Positions 46,972-56,944 of a stretch of DNA of 64,000 nucleotides are shown here, piece after piece. Numbering within the stretch: the first letter of the stretch is position 1; each line of letters opens with the position of its first letter. The position numbers and the translations under genes were made by a program. Source of the DNA: Methylotenera sp. (GTDB taxonomy: Bacteria > Pseudomonadota > Gammaproteobacteria > Burkholderiales > Methylophilaceae); NCBI GenBank assembly GCA_014378845.1, contig JACMNB010000059.1, positions 46,047 through 110,046 on the forward strand, read 5' to 3'. A model generated the notes under the pieces. The model saw only the letters and a list, made by a program, of their open reading frames with translations, searched no databases and was not told the origin of the DNA.

Positions 46972-48015
46972 ATGACGTATAAACAAGCACTAGAACAAAT
47001 TTTAGCTGGCCAAGATTTAAGCCATGCCGATATGCTGGCCGTCATGCAACAAGTGATGGGCGGCGAACTCACGCCAGCGCAAATTGCGGGCCTAGTGATT
47101 GCGCTGCGCGTTAAGGGCGAAAGTGTCGATGAGATTACTGCTGCCGCAGCGGTAATGCGTGAACTTTCTACCAAGGTAGAAATCGCCGACAAATTGCATT
47201 TAATTGACACCTGCGGCACGGGCGGCGATGGCATTCAAACGTTTAATGTTTCCACCTGCGCGGCTTTTGTCGCGGCGGCGGCGGGCGCTAAGGTTGCTAA
47301 GCACGGCGGGCGCTCGGTTTCTAGCACCTGCGGCAGCGCCGATGTGCTAGAAGCCCTTGGCGTTAACGTGAATGTAACGCCCGCGGAAGTCGCCAAGTGT
47401 GTCAATGAAATTGGCATTGGCTTTATGTTTGCGCCCAATCATCACAACGCCATGAAACACGCCGCGCCTGTGCGCCGCGAGTTGGGTGTACGAACCATTT
47501 TTAACTTGCTCGGCCCGCTTACCAACCCCGCCGCGGCTCACCGCCAGGTCATGGGCGTGTTCAGCAAAGATCTCACTTTAAAGCTGGCAAAAGTGCTGCA
47601 AAATTTGGGTTCAGAACACGTTTTAGTGGTGCATGGCGCCGATGGCATGGACGAAATTTCGTTTACGGGTGATACTTTTGTAGCGGAATTAAAAGACGGA
47701 AAAATCAGCGAATATACGCTCAACCCCGCACAATTTGGCTTGCCGATTCACGCGCTTAACAGCATTCGCGTAGAAAATGTCGAGCAGTCGAAAGCCATGA
47801 TTTTAGATGTATTAGACGGCAAAGCGGGCGCTGGCACACCTGAAAATAAAACCCAGCGCGCGGCGCGCGATATCGTGATATTAAACGCGGGCGCCGCGAT
47901 TTATGTAGCAGGCCTGCAAGCCAGTATTCATGCGGGTATAGAGCATGCCGCACAAGTGATTGATAGCGGCGCAGCCAAGCAAAAATTAGTCGAATTAATA
48001 AGGTTGTCGATATGA
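46972..48015 (+). CDS. trpD: Anthranilate phosphoribosyltransferase
   Basis: It joins anthranilate and PRPP. Motifs are DTCGTGGDGIQTFNVSTCAAFVAAAAG (PRPP site), KHGGRSVSSTCGSADVLEALG, FMFAPNHHNAMKHAAPVR and NLLGPLTNPA. 347 aa. It overlaps the YkgJ-like gene by 4 bp, so the inserted pair is cotranslated with the trp genes. Confidence 0.97.
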   Translation: MTYKQALEQILAGQDLSHADMLAVMQQVMGGELTPAQIAGLVIALRVKGESVDEITAAAAVMRELSTKVEIADKLHLIDTCGTGGDGIQTFNVSTCAAFVAAAAGAKVAKHGGRSVSSTCGSADVLEALGVNVNVTPAEVAKCVNEIGIGFMFAPNHHNAMKHAAPVRRELGVRTIFNLLGPLTNPAAAHRQVMGVFSKDLTLKLAKVLQNLGSEHVLVVHGADGMDEISFTGDTFVAELKDGKISEYTLNPAQFGLPIHALNSIRVENVEQSKAMILDVLDGKAGAGTPENKTQRAARDIVILNAGAAIYVAGLQASIHAGIEHAAQVIDSGAAKQKLVELIRLSI

Positions 48016-48614
48016 CGCGTACGCCAAAAGAAACGCAAGCTTACGCCGATAAACAGCTTGATGCGTTTTTTGATAGTGTTACGCCTGAGTTAAAAGCGCA
48101 TGTGGTTTCGCTGCCTAGGCGCATTACGCAAATCAGCGCGAGGCCTGTGATACGTCTAAAAGAAGTGCTGAATACCGCCGACCAGATTTTTGAACATGCA
48201 GGCAAGTTTGCCGCCTGCGCGCGCGGTTGCGGCCATTGTTGTCATGTTTCGGTGCCCATTACGCAGTTTGAGGCGCGTTATATGGGCGACAATTTGGGCA
48301 TCACGCCAGTTGAATTAAAACAGACAATCAAGCATGAATTGACAGAGTATGGCAGCCATACGCCCTGCCCTTTTTTAAAACAAGGCGAATGTTCCATTTA
48401 CGAATTTCGGCCGTTAACTTGCCGCATGCACATGAATTTTGACGTGGATAATTATTGGTGCTTGCACGAAAATTGGCAAAAGCCCGAGGCTGAGATTCCG
48501 CGGCCAACCATTCAGCCGCTCATCGATGCGTATCATTCGGTAATCAGCAATGTTGCGCCGATTATGGGTGATATTCGCGATTTCTTTCCGCATGGAAAGG
48601 AAGATTTAACGTGA
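48012..48614 (+). CDS. YkgJ-family cysteine cluster protein
   Basis: A 200-residue protein with a metal-binding cysteine cluster: CARGCGHCCHVSVPIT near residue 70 and CPFLKQGECSIYEFRPLTCRMH near 120. This is the CxxxCxxCC plus C-x8-C arrangement of YkgJ/UPF0153 proteins, thought to bind zinc or iron-sulfur. Function is not known. It sits between trpD (4-bp overlap) and a DUF3465 gene (4-bp overlap), so it is translated with the trp operon although no link to tryptophan is evident. Confidence 0.85.
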   Translation: MTRTPKETQAYADKQLDAFFDSVTPELKAHVVSLPRRITQISARPVIRLKEVLNTADQIFEHAGKFAACARGCGHCCHVSVPITQFEARYMGDNLGITPVELKQTIKHELTEYGSHTPCPFLKQGECSIYEFRPLTCRMHMNFDVDNYWCLHENWQKPEAEIPRPTIQPLIDAYHSVISNVAPIMGDIRDFFPHGKEDLT

Positions 48615-49135
48615 AGAAATTATTAACGCTAATAATTTGCATTGCTTTAGCTTTTACCGCCTGCCGCGCGCCTAATAACGCGCAAACTAACTCTCAAACC
48701 AGCTCGCAAACTCAGCCAACAGAGCCGATTTCAGACCAATCTGCGCCAATTGACGAGTCAGTAATATTACCTAGAACTAGGCCAAGCGCAGCTCAAAATA
48801 TGGACGCGGGCGCAATTACCGAAGCATTTGGCGCGCAGTGCAATTTGCCACAAGTGCAAGGCAGCGGTGTTGTTCAAAAAGTGTTAAAAGACGATACCAA
48901 GGGCTTAAAACACCAAAAGTTTTTGCTCAAAGTGAGTGAAAATATCACTATTCTAATCGCGCATAATATCGATTTGGCGCCCCGCGTGGCAGACCTTCAC
49001 GAAGGTGATGTGCTTGAATTTAAAGGTGAATATATTTACACGCCCAAAGGCGGCACCGTGCATTGGACGCACAAAGATCCTAAAAATCATCATCATGCGG
49101 GTTGGTTGAAACATAATGGCAACACCTATGAATAA
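48611..49135 (+). CDS. DUF3465 lipoprotein
   Basis: A 174-residue protein with a signal peptide and possible lipobox (FTAC, Cys18). A Gln/Ser/Pro-rich linker follows, then a DUF3465 domain with QKVLKDDTKGLKHQKFLLKV, TILIAHNIDLAPRVADLHEGD and GGTVHWTHKDPKNHHHAGW. The domain looks like a small OB-type beta barrel with a His-rich end. Function unknown. It overlaps the YkgJ-like gene by 4 bp and is followed by a repeat pair before trpC. Confidence 0.82.
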   Translation: MKKLLTLIICIALAFTACRAPNNAQTNSQTSSQTQPTEPISDQSAPIDESVILPRTRPSAAQNMDAGAITEAFGAQCNLPQVQGSGVVQKVLKDDTKGLKHQKFLLKVSENITILIAHNIDLAPRVADLHEGDVLEFKGEYIYTPKGGTVHWTHKDPKNHHHAGWLKHNGNTYE

Positions 49136-49139
49136 CAGT

Positions 49140-49198
49140 CCCTTCGCCCTGAGCTAGTCTAAGGGTAGCGGTGGTTCGACAAGCTCACCACGAACGGT
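49140..49198. repeat. CCCTTCGAC-type inverted repeat pair
   Basis: CCCTTCGCCCTGAGCTAGTC and GTTCGACAAGCTCACCACGA face each other between the DUF3465 gene and trpC. Same family as 13913-13987. Confidence 0.8.
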
Positions 49199-49218
49199 TA
49201 ACGAGATAGACAAAAATT

Positions 49219-50007
49219 ATGAGTGATATTTTAAATACAATTTTAGCGACAAAAGCGATTGAAGTGGCTGCGGCCAGAGCCAAAATTGGCATTGATAAAT
49301 TGGAAGAATTTGCTTACTCGCAGCCAAAACCACGCGACTTTATTGGCGCTATTCGCACCAAAATGACTGCTGGCAACCCGGCTGTGATTGCCGAAATTAA
49401 AAAAGCCAGCCCGTCAAAAGGTGTGATTCGCGCTGATTTTAACCCTGCAGAAATCGCTGCAAGTTACGAAAAAGGCGGCGCGGCGTGTCTTTCTGTATTA
49501 ACCGATGTTGAATATTTTCAAGGGTGTGCGGAATATCTAAAACAGGCACGTGCTGCGTGCAGTTTGCCTGTGTTGCGCAAAGATTTTATGATTGATGCTT
49601 ACCAAGTGTATGAAGCGCGCGCGATGGGTGCAGATTGTATTTTGCTGATTGCCGCCGCCATTGATTTGGCCAAAATGCGCGAGCTGGAAAATATTGCAAA
49701 CATGCTTGGCATGGCAGTATTGGTAGAAGTGCATAATAGCGAAGAATTAGATTTGGCGTTGCAACTAAAAACGCCTTTGCTGGGCATCAATAATCGCAAT
49801 CTGCGGACCTTTGATGTGACCCTACAAACCACGCTAGACTTGCTGCCGCGCATTCCAAGCGACAAAATTATTGTCACCGAGAGTGGTATTTTTACCGCGG
49901 ATGATGTGAAATTGATGCGCGATAATCATGTGCATACTTTTCTTGTGGGCGAGGCATTTATGCGGCAGCTAGAGCCAGGTGCGGAGCTAGCGAAAGTGTT
50001 TGCTTAA
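49219..50007 (+). CDS. trpC: Indole-3-glycerol phosphate synthase
   Basis: A TIM-barrel enzyme that closes the indole ring. Motifs are [16 protein letters not shown] (catalytic Lys), [42 protein letters not shown] and IVTESGI. 262 aa. Last trp gene in the window; trpF, trpB and trpA are not here. Confidence 0.97.
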   Translation: MSDILNTILATKAIEVAAARAKIGIDKLEEFAYSQPKPRDFIGAIRTKMTAGNPAVIAEIKKASPSKGVIRADFNPAEIAASYEKGGAACLSVLTDVEYFQGCAEYLKQARAACSLPVLRKDFMIDAYQVYEARAMGADCILLIAAAIDLAKMRELENIANMLGMAVLVEVHNSEELDLALQLKTPLLGINNRNLRTFDVTLQTTLDLLPRIPSDKIIVTESGIFTADDVKLMRDNHVHTFLVGEAFMRQLEPGAELAKVFA

Positions 50008-50013
50008 CCTTAA

Positions 50014-50089
50014 CCGTCATTCTGAGCATAGCGAAGAATCCATGAAGTTTGCTAAAAAAACTGGATTCTTCGCTATGCTCAATGACGGT
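50014..50089. repeat. GTCATTCTGAGC-type inverted repeat pair
   Basis: CGTCATTCTGAGCATAGCGA and TTCGCTATGCTCAATGACGG are near-perfect reverse complements separated by about 25 bp, between trpC and hemB. The long hairpin could also act at the mRNA level. Confidence 0.9.
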
Positions 50090-50105
50090 CTAGAATAATT
50101 GGTAA

Positions 50106-51523
<1,418 letters not shown>

Positions 51524-51539
51524 TTAATTTTCACTGTGG

Positions 51540-51775
51540 CTTTTCGCCTTTAGGCGAGTTTCTTTCTTTTGCTTAGCTAAAAGAAAGAAACCAAAGAAAA
51601 GGCTACCCCTTGCCGCTTGTTTCCTGCGCTTCTCACCAAAGCGGGCGGCTGCGGAACTCGCGCTTTCAGCGCTCAGACAGTCCTCGCCGAAAACTCCCGC
51701 TTTGTCTTCGATACTCGGCGCGGCAGCAGGGGAGTTTAAGTCAAAACCAGATGAATGCGGACGTTGTTTGTTTAA
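51540..51775. repeat. Conserved intergenic element (source of a spurious minus-strand ORF)
   Basis: A GC-rich stretch starting with a perfect 13-bp hairpin (GTTTCTTTCTTTT / AAAAGAAAGAAAC, 51558-51591) and continuing with CCGCTTGTTTCCTGCGCTTC and GCGCGGCAGCAGGGGAGTTT. I recall very similar sequence in many beta- and gammaproteobacterial genomes, where it yields false ORFs such as the minus-strand 51524-51850 one (…SPAAAPSIEDKAGVFGEDC…). I treat it as a dispersed repeat or noncoding element rather than a gene. Copy number needs a genome search. Confidence 0.55.
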
Positions 51776-51795
51776 TGAACAAATCTTCCAAACTT

Positions 51796-51884
51796 CGTCA
51801 TTCTGAGTGTAGCGAAGAATCCAGTTTTTAGGTTTTCCCTTACATCGCAAACTGCTGGATTCTTCGCTATGCTCAGAATGACGG
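51796..51884. repeat. GTCATTCTGAGTG-type inverted repeat pair
   Basis: CGTCATTCTGAGTGTAGCGA and TTCGCTATGCTCAGAATGAC face each other just before the GIY-YIG gene; same family as 50014-50089. Confidence 0.9.
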
Positions 51885-51931
51885 TGGTGAGGTTAATTGT
51901 TGTTGTTAAGCTAAAATGAAGTGAAGTTATA

Positions 51932-52270
51932 ATGAGTAAATTTACATCTTTTAATTACTCATTTTTTATGCCTAAACAACCAGCTGTTTACATTCTTTCC
52001 AGTAAATACAATGGCACTTTATATATTGGTGTCACTAGCAACTTGCCGCAACGCATGGTTCAGCATCGCGAGAAACTTGTTGAAGGTTTTAGCAAAAAAT
52101 ACAGTATTAAAATGTTGGTCTATTTTGAAATGTGCGAGGATATGCGTAGTGCGATTGCCAGAGAGAAATCGTTAAAAGGTATTACTAGGATCAAAAAAAT
52201 TGCGTTAATCGAGGCTGTAAATCCGAATTGGGAAGATTTAGTTGTAAAATTGGAGTTACTCAAACCTTAA
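51932..52270 (+). CDS. GIY-YIG single-domain nuclease-like protein
   Basis: A 112-residue protein of the small GIY-YIG (UPF0213-like) family. The GIY..YIG pair appears as VYILSSKYNGTLYIGVTSNL; the catalytic Arg is in PQRMVQHRE and the Glu region in AIAREKSLKGITRIKKIALI. The start may be ATG 51932 or ATG 51968 (MPKQPAVYIL), which fits the family better. Such proteins are scattered, often present in many genomes beside repeats; their substrate is not known. It is flanked on both sides by GTCATTCTGAG-type repeats (51796-51884 and 52269-52303). Confidence 0.85.
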   Translation: MSKFTSFNYSFFMPKQPAVYILSSKYNGTLYIGVTSNLPQRMVQHREKLVEGFSKKYSIKMLVYFEMCEDMRSAIAREKSLKGITRIKKIALIEAVNPNWEDLVVKLELLKP

Positions 52271-52303
52271 AAACTGGATTCTTCGCTGCGCTCAGAATGA
52301 CGG
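52269..52303. repeat. Single GTCATTCTGAGCG-type repeat arm
   Basis: AAACTGGATTCTTCGCTGCG followed by CTCAGAATGACGG is one arm of the family, directly after the GIY-YIG stop. A facing arm is not seen nearby. Confidence 0.8.
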
Positions 52304-52421
52304 ATTCAGTATGCTGAACCAGCATTCTCTGCAAGCCAATATCTATGCGCCTTCCAAAGCATCTATTTATGAATTTGCGACCGCAAGGGTCTTGTCCGTG
52401 GAGTATATGTGCCAACGCGCA

Positions 52422-53051
52422 TTATTCACACGCCAAAAGTGCCTGTAAGTCGCTAATATCTGCACGTTCTGCATTGCTACCATCACCCGCCCGTTTAACT
52501 GCAACCCGCATATCATCCACATCAAATACACTCAGTTTTTGCAAACCAAGCTCAGTTTCTAAAGTAAATACTGGCACGGTTTTGCGAACTATTTCTTTTT
52601 TATCTTTGCTGGGTTTATCTGATACGCGATAGGATTTTTGGCTGCTTTCAAACGGAATTTGTTGATTGAGCAGAAACATTTCAACATCTTTTGCGCTATC
52701 GGCAAACAGATGAATATTGGTTTGTGAGAATTTGCCTGCGCTGCCATCTAACACGCTGCCTGTTAAATGTGGATTAAATTTTTCGAATAATTGCATGGTT
52801 AAAAGCGCTGCCTTCCGTAGCTTCGCTAGTTCTTGCGGCTGTTCATCGGCGTTGTAAATCTCGTGATACAGCCTAATTTCGTCTTCAATCTCGGCATTGG
52901 TGGGCATGACGCTGGCTTCACTCACGCCGAGTTGTTTACCCGCCTTCTTTTTGGCGTACGCAAAGTCGTTAATGCCATCCTCGGCCATCATTTGCGCGGC
53001 TTTTTGCGCGATGAGTTGCCGTATGTGATTGGTATTTTCGCGCGCCATCAT
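52422..53051 (-). CDS. Conserved hypothetical protein, possible degenerate nucleotidyltransferase
   Basis: A 209-residue cytoplasmic protein. The N-terminal part (NTNHIRQLIAQKAAQMMAEDGINDFAYAKKKAGKQLG) is a helical module and the middle (LTGSVLDGSAGKFSQTNIHLFADSAKDVEMFLL) resembles an nucleotidyltransferase-like strand-helix with G-S and a following acidic pattern. From memory, homologues occur in other betaproteobacteria as unnamed proteins. It sits 19 bp downstream of mrcA on the same strand, so it is probably cotranscribed. Function unknown. Confidence 0.7.
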   Translation of the reverse strand: MMARENTNHIRQLIAQKAAQMMAEDGINDFAYAKKKAGKQLGVSEASVMPTNAEIEDEIRLYHEIYNADEQPQELAKLRKAALLTMQLFEKFNPHLTGSVLDGSAGKFSQTNIHLFADSAKDVEMFLLNQQIPFESSQKSYRVSDKPSKDKKEIVRKTVPVFTLETELGLQKLSVFDVDDMRVAVKRAGDGSNAERADISDLQALLACE

Positions 53052-53070
53052 TAACCAAGAATAACAAAAA

Positions 53071-55584
53071 CTAGAAGCCCGACGGGTTCATTACACGAGC
53101 CGCAGAATTACCAGTTTCATTTTTTTGTGCAGGCCCTTGAATTGGCCGTGTCTGCTCCGAGTTAGGGCTATGCTCAATGATAATTGGTGGATTTCTGATT
53201 GGCTCAGGTATTTCTGGCGGCTGCGGTTGCAGCGGGTTATCGGTCATATTGCTTGGCGGCGCATTTTCTGAAAATTCAGGCGGCAGCTCTTCCAAAGGCG
53301 GCAAAATATTTTCATGTGTTGGCGGCGGATTTTCTTGGTAAAAATATTCGTAGATGCCTTCATCCGCTTCATCAATGAGTGCGCCAGTTGCCGCGTTAAT
53401 TTTAACTTTTATCACGCCATCAGGCACACTGTAAGCTACATCTGGCACGCCGCGCAGTGCGGTTGACATATAACGAATCCAAATGGGCAAAGCAGCTTTA
53501 CCACCCGTTTCATCTTTACCAAGGCTTCGCGGTTGATCATAACCAATCCAAGTAATGGCGACTTGTTTAGGGTTAAAACCTGCAAACCACGCGTCGTGCT
53601 GATCATTGGTAGTGCCCGTTTTGCCCGCTAAATCTTGGCGGCCAAGTGATTTAGCTTTAATTGCCGTGCCTTTTGTCACCACATCTTGCATGATAGAAGT
53701 CATTAGAAAAGCGTTGCGCGCATCGATCACACGCGGCGCATCTTTGCCAGCTTGCGGGTAATGCGTTTCTAGCAAAATATTGCCACGGTTATCGGTGATT
53801 TTGGCAATTAAATGCGGCGTAATGCGATAACCGCCATTGGCAAATACCGCGTAGCCATTGGCCATCGCCCATGGTGTGGTTGAGCCTGCGCCTAATGCCA
53901 TCGACATTACCGCAGGAATATCTTTACGCAAAAATCCAAATTTGGTTACGTAATCTTGCGCGTAGCGCGGCGTGATTTTTTTAAGCACGCGAATTGACAC
54001 CATATTTTTAGATTTGGTTAAGGCGGTGCGCAGCCTAATTGGCCCGCTGTAGTGTTCATCAAAGTTTTTGGGCTCCCAATCTTCGCCGCTGCCAACCTCG
54101 TTTCCCGTCATGCTTAATGGCGCGTCATCGACAATGCTGGCGGGCGTAAAGCCTTTTTCTAACGCAGCCGAATAGACAAACGGCTTAAAGCTTGATCCAG
54201 GCTGACGCCATGCTTGCGTTACGTGGTTAAATTTACTACGGCTAAAATCAAAACCGCCCACCAAGGCAGTCACAGCGCCGTCGTGCGGGTCTAACGCCAC
54301 CAAGGCCGACTCTACTTGTGGCAACTGCACAATTACCCAAGCGTTTTGGCTTTTAATAATACGCACCACAGAGCCCACTTTAATCTTATGATTGTCAGGA
54401 TTTTTTTCGTTTAGATTTTTTTGTAGCAAACTTAATCCAACGCCGCTAATATCAATACTCTCATTCTTTTTGCTGATTACGGTGACTGATTTAGCCGAAA
54501 CCGCGGTCACAATAGCTGGCTCAAAACCGTTATAGGCTTCAAATTCAGCTAAGGCTGTTTGCAAGCCTTCTTTTCTGTTATCTGCAGATAACTGACTTAA
54601 ATCAATATTTTTCTCGGGTTTTTGATAACCTTGACGACGTTGATATTCTAAAATACCTTGTAAAACAGCGATATTGGCGGCCTCTTGATTGGCTTTTTTA
54701 ATGGTGGTATAGACTTTCATACCGCTGCTATAAATACTTTCTTGATATTGGTCAAACAAGGTTTGGCGCACGATTTCAGCCACATAATCAGCCGCAAAAT
54801 CACGCGATTGTTTAGACATTTTAAACACTAATTTTTGCTGCATTGCTTGGTTATACTGTGCGTCATTAATCATGCCATAGCGGTGCATATCGCGCAAAAC
54901 GTCGTGTTGCCTTTCAATTGCACGCTTTGGATTAATGTAAGGGTTGTAGCCAGAAGGTGCTTTGGGTAAGCCTGCTAGGAGTGCGCACTCGGCCAAAGTG
55001 AGTTTGTTAATTGGCTTGCTGTAATACACTTGAGACGCTGCCGCAAAGCCATAAGAGCGTTGCCCTAAGTAAATTTGGTTTAAATAAAGCTCTAAAATTT
55101 GATCTTTATTGAGGGCTTTTTCAATCTTCATCGCAAGCAATGCTTCTTTTACTTTGGTCACCAAGCCACGTTTTGCCCCTGGCGTAGAGAAAAAGTTTTT
55201 AGCTACTTGCATGGTAATGGTGCTGGCACCCTCATGCCCAAGCCCTAACAAGTTGTTTTTAATGGCCCGCAGCACGCCTGTTGCATCAATACCGTGATGT
55301 TGGTAAAAACGCCTATCCTCAATGGCTAATACCGCGTTTTTTAAATCTTTTGGCACATCATCAATTTTGACGAAAGCGCGGCGCTCTTCGCCAAATTCGC
55401 CAATTAAATAACCTTCTGCCGAGTAAACGCGTAATGGTAACTTTGGCTGGTAATTAGTCAGCGCCTCAAGCGAGGGCAGTGTTGGGTAAATAAGCGTTAA
55501 AGCAAGCGCACTTAGCGCAGCTAACGATAAGCTGGTAACCAACAAAAACAAAATAAGAAAATGCCACCACTTTTTTGGAGTCAT
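53071..55584 (-). CDS. mrcA: Penicillin-binding protein 1A
   Basis: A bifunctional class A enzyme that polymerises and cross-links peptidoglycan. It has an N-terminal membrane helix and a GT51 glycosyltransferase domain with AIEDRRFYQHHGID and GASTITMQVAKNFF. An OB-like insert precedes the transpeptidase domain with GSSFKPF (catalytic Ser), SKN in TKSKNMVSI and KTGTTNDQHDAW. A Pro-rich tail of about 80 residues ends the protein. 837 aa. It is divergent from pilMNOPQ, the usual arrangement. Confidence 0.96.
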   Translation of the reverse strand: MTPKKWWHFLILFLLVTSLSLAALSALALTLIYPTLPSLEALTNYQPKLPLRVYSAEGYLIGEFGEERRAFVKIDDVPKDLKNAVLAIEDRRFYQHHGIDATGVLRAIKNNLLGLGHEGASTITMQVAKNFFSTPGAKRGLVTKVKEALLAMKIEKALNKDQILELYLNQIYLGQRSYGFAAASQVYYSKPINKLTLAECALLAGLPKAPSGYNPYINPKRAIERQHDVLRDMHRYGMINDAQYNQAMQQKLVFKMSKQSRDFAADYVAEIVRQTLFDQYQESIYSSGMKVYTTIKKANQEAANIAVLQGILEYQRRQGYQKPEKNIDLSQLSADNRKEGLQTALAEFEAYNGFEPAIVTAVSAKSVTVISKKNESIDISGVGLSLLQKNLNEKNPDNHKIKVGSVVRIIKSQNAWVIVQLPQVESALVALDPHDGAVTALVGGFDFSRSKFNHVTQAWRQPGSSFKPFVYSAALEKGFTPASIVDDAPLSMTGNEVGSGEDWEPKNFDEHYSGPIRLRTALTKSKNMVSIRVLKKITPRYAQDYVTKFGFLRKDIPAVMSMALGAGSTTPWAMANGYAVFANGGYRITPHLIAKITDNRGNILLETHYPQAGKDAPRVIDARNAFLMTSIMQDVVTKGTAIKAKSLGRQDLAGKTGTTNDQHDAWFAGFNPKQVAITWIGYDQPRSLGKDETGGKAALPIWIRYMSTALRGVPDVAYSVPDGVIKVKINAATGALIDEADEGIYEYFYQENPPPTHENILPPLEELPPEFSENAPPSNMTDNPLQPQPPEIPEPIRNPPIIIEHSPNSEQTRPIQGPAQKNETGNSAARVMNPSGF

Positions 55585-55872
55585 AAAAGGCTTTTAGAGA
55601 TCGTAAGAGGCTTCAATGGCATTATTTTAACAGGTTATGTGCATAAGCCAAATCAACATAAAGCGAGGTGATAATTTTGATTATATTAAATTAAATGTTA
55701 ATCATATTTCATTATAAAGCTTGTGTTCAAAATGGTACATTTGTATTAAAAGTGGTCTATTATGGTGATATAAAATAAAAATTTACTTTACAGGGCGTAA
55801 AGTTGTTGCTAGCATTTAATGTAATTTATCACTATTGTGACTAACTAACGAATATTGAAAGAGAATTTTAAT
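55585..55872. promoter_or_regulatory. AT-rich divergent promoter region mrcA/pilM
   Basis: About 290 bp between divergent mrcA and pilM with no ORF. It is very A/T-rich and must carry the promoters for both directions. I could not fix a convincing -35/-10 pair by eye. Confidence 0.4.
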
Positions 55873-56943
55873 TTGAAATTCGATTTTTTTAATGAAAGTA
55901 CGCCGCCGCTTATCGGTGTAGACATCAGTACTTCAGCTGTCAAAATAGTTGAGCTATCTTCATCTGGTAAGGGCAGTTATCGCCTTGAAGGCTATGCTAT
56001 TAGTCCAATTCCCAAAGATGCGATTACAGATGGCAATATTGTTGGATTAGAACAAGTATCGGACGCGATTAAATTGGCGTGGAAATTGTTAGGATCACGT
56101 GAAAAACGGGCTGCATTGGCGTTGCCATCGGCATCGGTCATTACTAAAAAAATGTTAATGGCCAATGATTTACGCGAAACCGATATGGAAACTCAAGTTG
56201 AAGCCGAAGCAAACCAGTACATTCCTTTTCCTTTAGAAGAGGTCAATATTGACTTTCAAGTGATTGGTGCTGCGCCAAATAGTCCAGACGAAGTGGAAGT
56301 CTTAATTGCGGCAGCGCGTAAAGAAAAAATTGAAGATCGTGTAGCAGCTGCAGAAGATGCAGGGTTAAAAGTCGCGGTGATGGATGTGGATACCTACGCG
56401 ACAGAAGCTGCTTACAGCTTGGTCGCCAATCAATTACCCAATGGCGGCAAAGATCAAACGGTGATGATTGTGGATATTGGCGCGGTGATGATGCACATTA
56501 ACGTGTTGCATGATAACAACTCGGTTTATACGCGCGAGCAAGCCTTTGGCGGCGCGCAGCTTACGCAAGAAATTCAACGTCGATTTGGGCTGTCGGTTGA
56601 AGAAGCAGAAATCGCAAAGCGCAAAGGCGGCTTGCCAGATAGTTATGAAAGTGAAGTCATGCAACCATTTGTGCAATCGCTTTCAACTGAAGTAGCGCGT
56701 GCTTTACAATTTTTTACCAGCTCTACACAATATAACCGGGTTGACCATATTGTGTTGGCGGGTGGTTGCGCCGCAATTAAGGCAGTGGATGTCATGGTGC
56801 AAGACCGTACGCAAGTTAATACGATTGTTGCCAACGCGTTTCAAAGCATGTCTCTAGGCAGTAGAGTTAAACAAAACCAATTAGCAATTGATGCGCCATC
56901 GCTATTAATTGCGTGTGGTTTAGCCATGCGCGGGGTGGACTAA
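55873..56943 (+). CDS. pilM: Type IV pilus actin-like assembly protein PilM
   Basis: A cytoplasmic actin/FtsA-like protein that binds the N terminus of PilN and forms the inner ring of the pilus machine. Motifs include LIGVDISTSAVKIVEL, YIPFPLEEVNIDFQVIG, VMIVDIGAVMMHINVL and HIVLAGGCAAI. There are two TTG start choices in frame: 55873 (MKFDFFNE, used here; AAAGAG lies 8 bp or so before it) and 55855 from the ORF track. First gene of the pilMNOPQ operon. Confidence 0.94.
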   Translation: MKFDFFNESTPPLIGVDISTSAVKIVELSSSGKGSYRLEGYAISPIPKDAITDGNIVGLEQVSDAIKLAWKLLGSREKRAALALPSASVITKKMLMANDLRETDMETQVEAEANQYIPFPLEEVNIDFQVIGAAPNSPDEVEVLIAAARKEKIEDRVAAAEDAGLKVAVMDVDTYATEAAYSLVANQLPNGGKDQTVMIVDIGAVMMHINVLHDNNSVYTREQAFGGAQLTQEIQRRFGLSVEEAEIAKRKGGLPDSYESEVMQPFVQSLSTEVARALQFFTSSTQYNRVDHIVLAGGCAAIKAVDVMVQDRTQVNTIVANAFQSMSLGSRVKQNQLAIDAPSLLIACGLAMRGVD

Positions 56944-56944
56944 C

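Noticed and set aside
51524-51850. 108-aa minus-strand ORF (and the overlapping plus-strand 51610-51831)
   Set aside because: It reads through a dispersed intergenic element and a palindromic repeat arm, has no ribosome site, and its translation has the look of known false ORFs.
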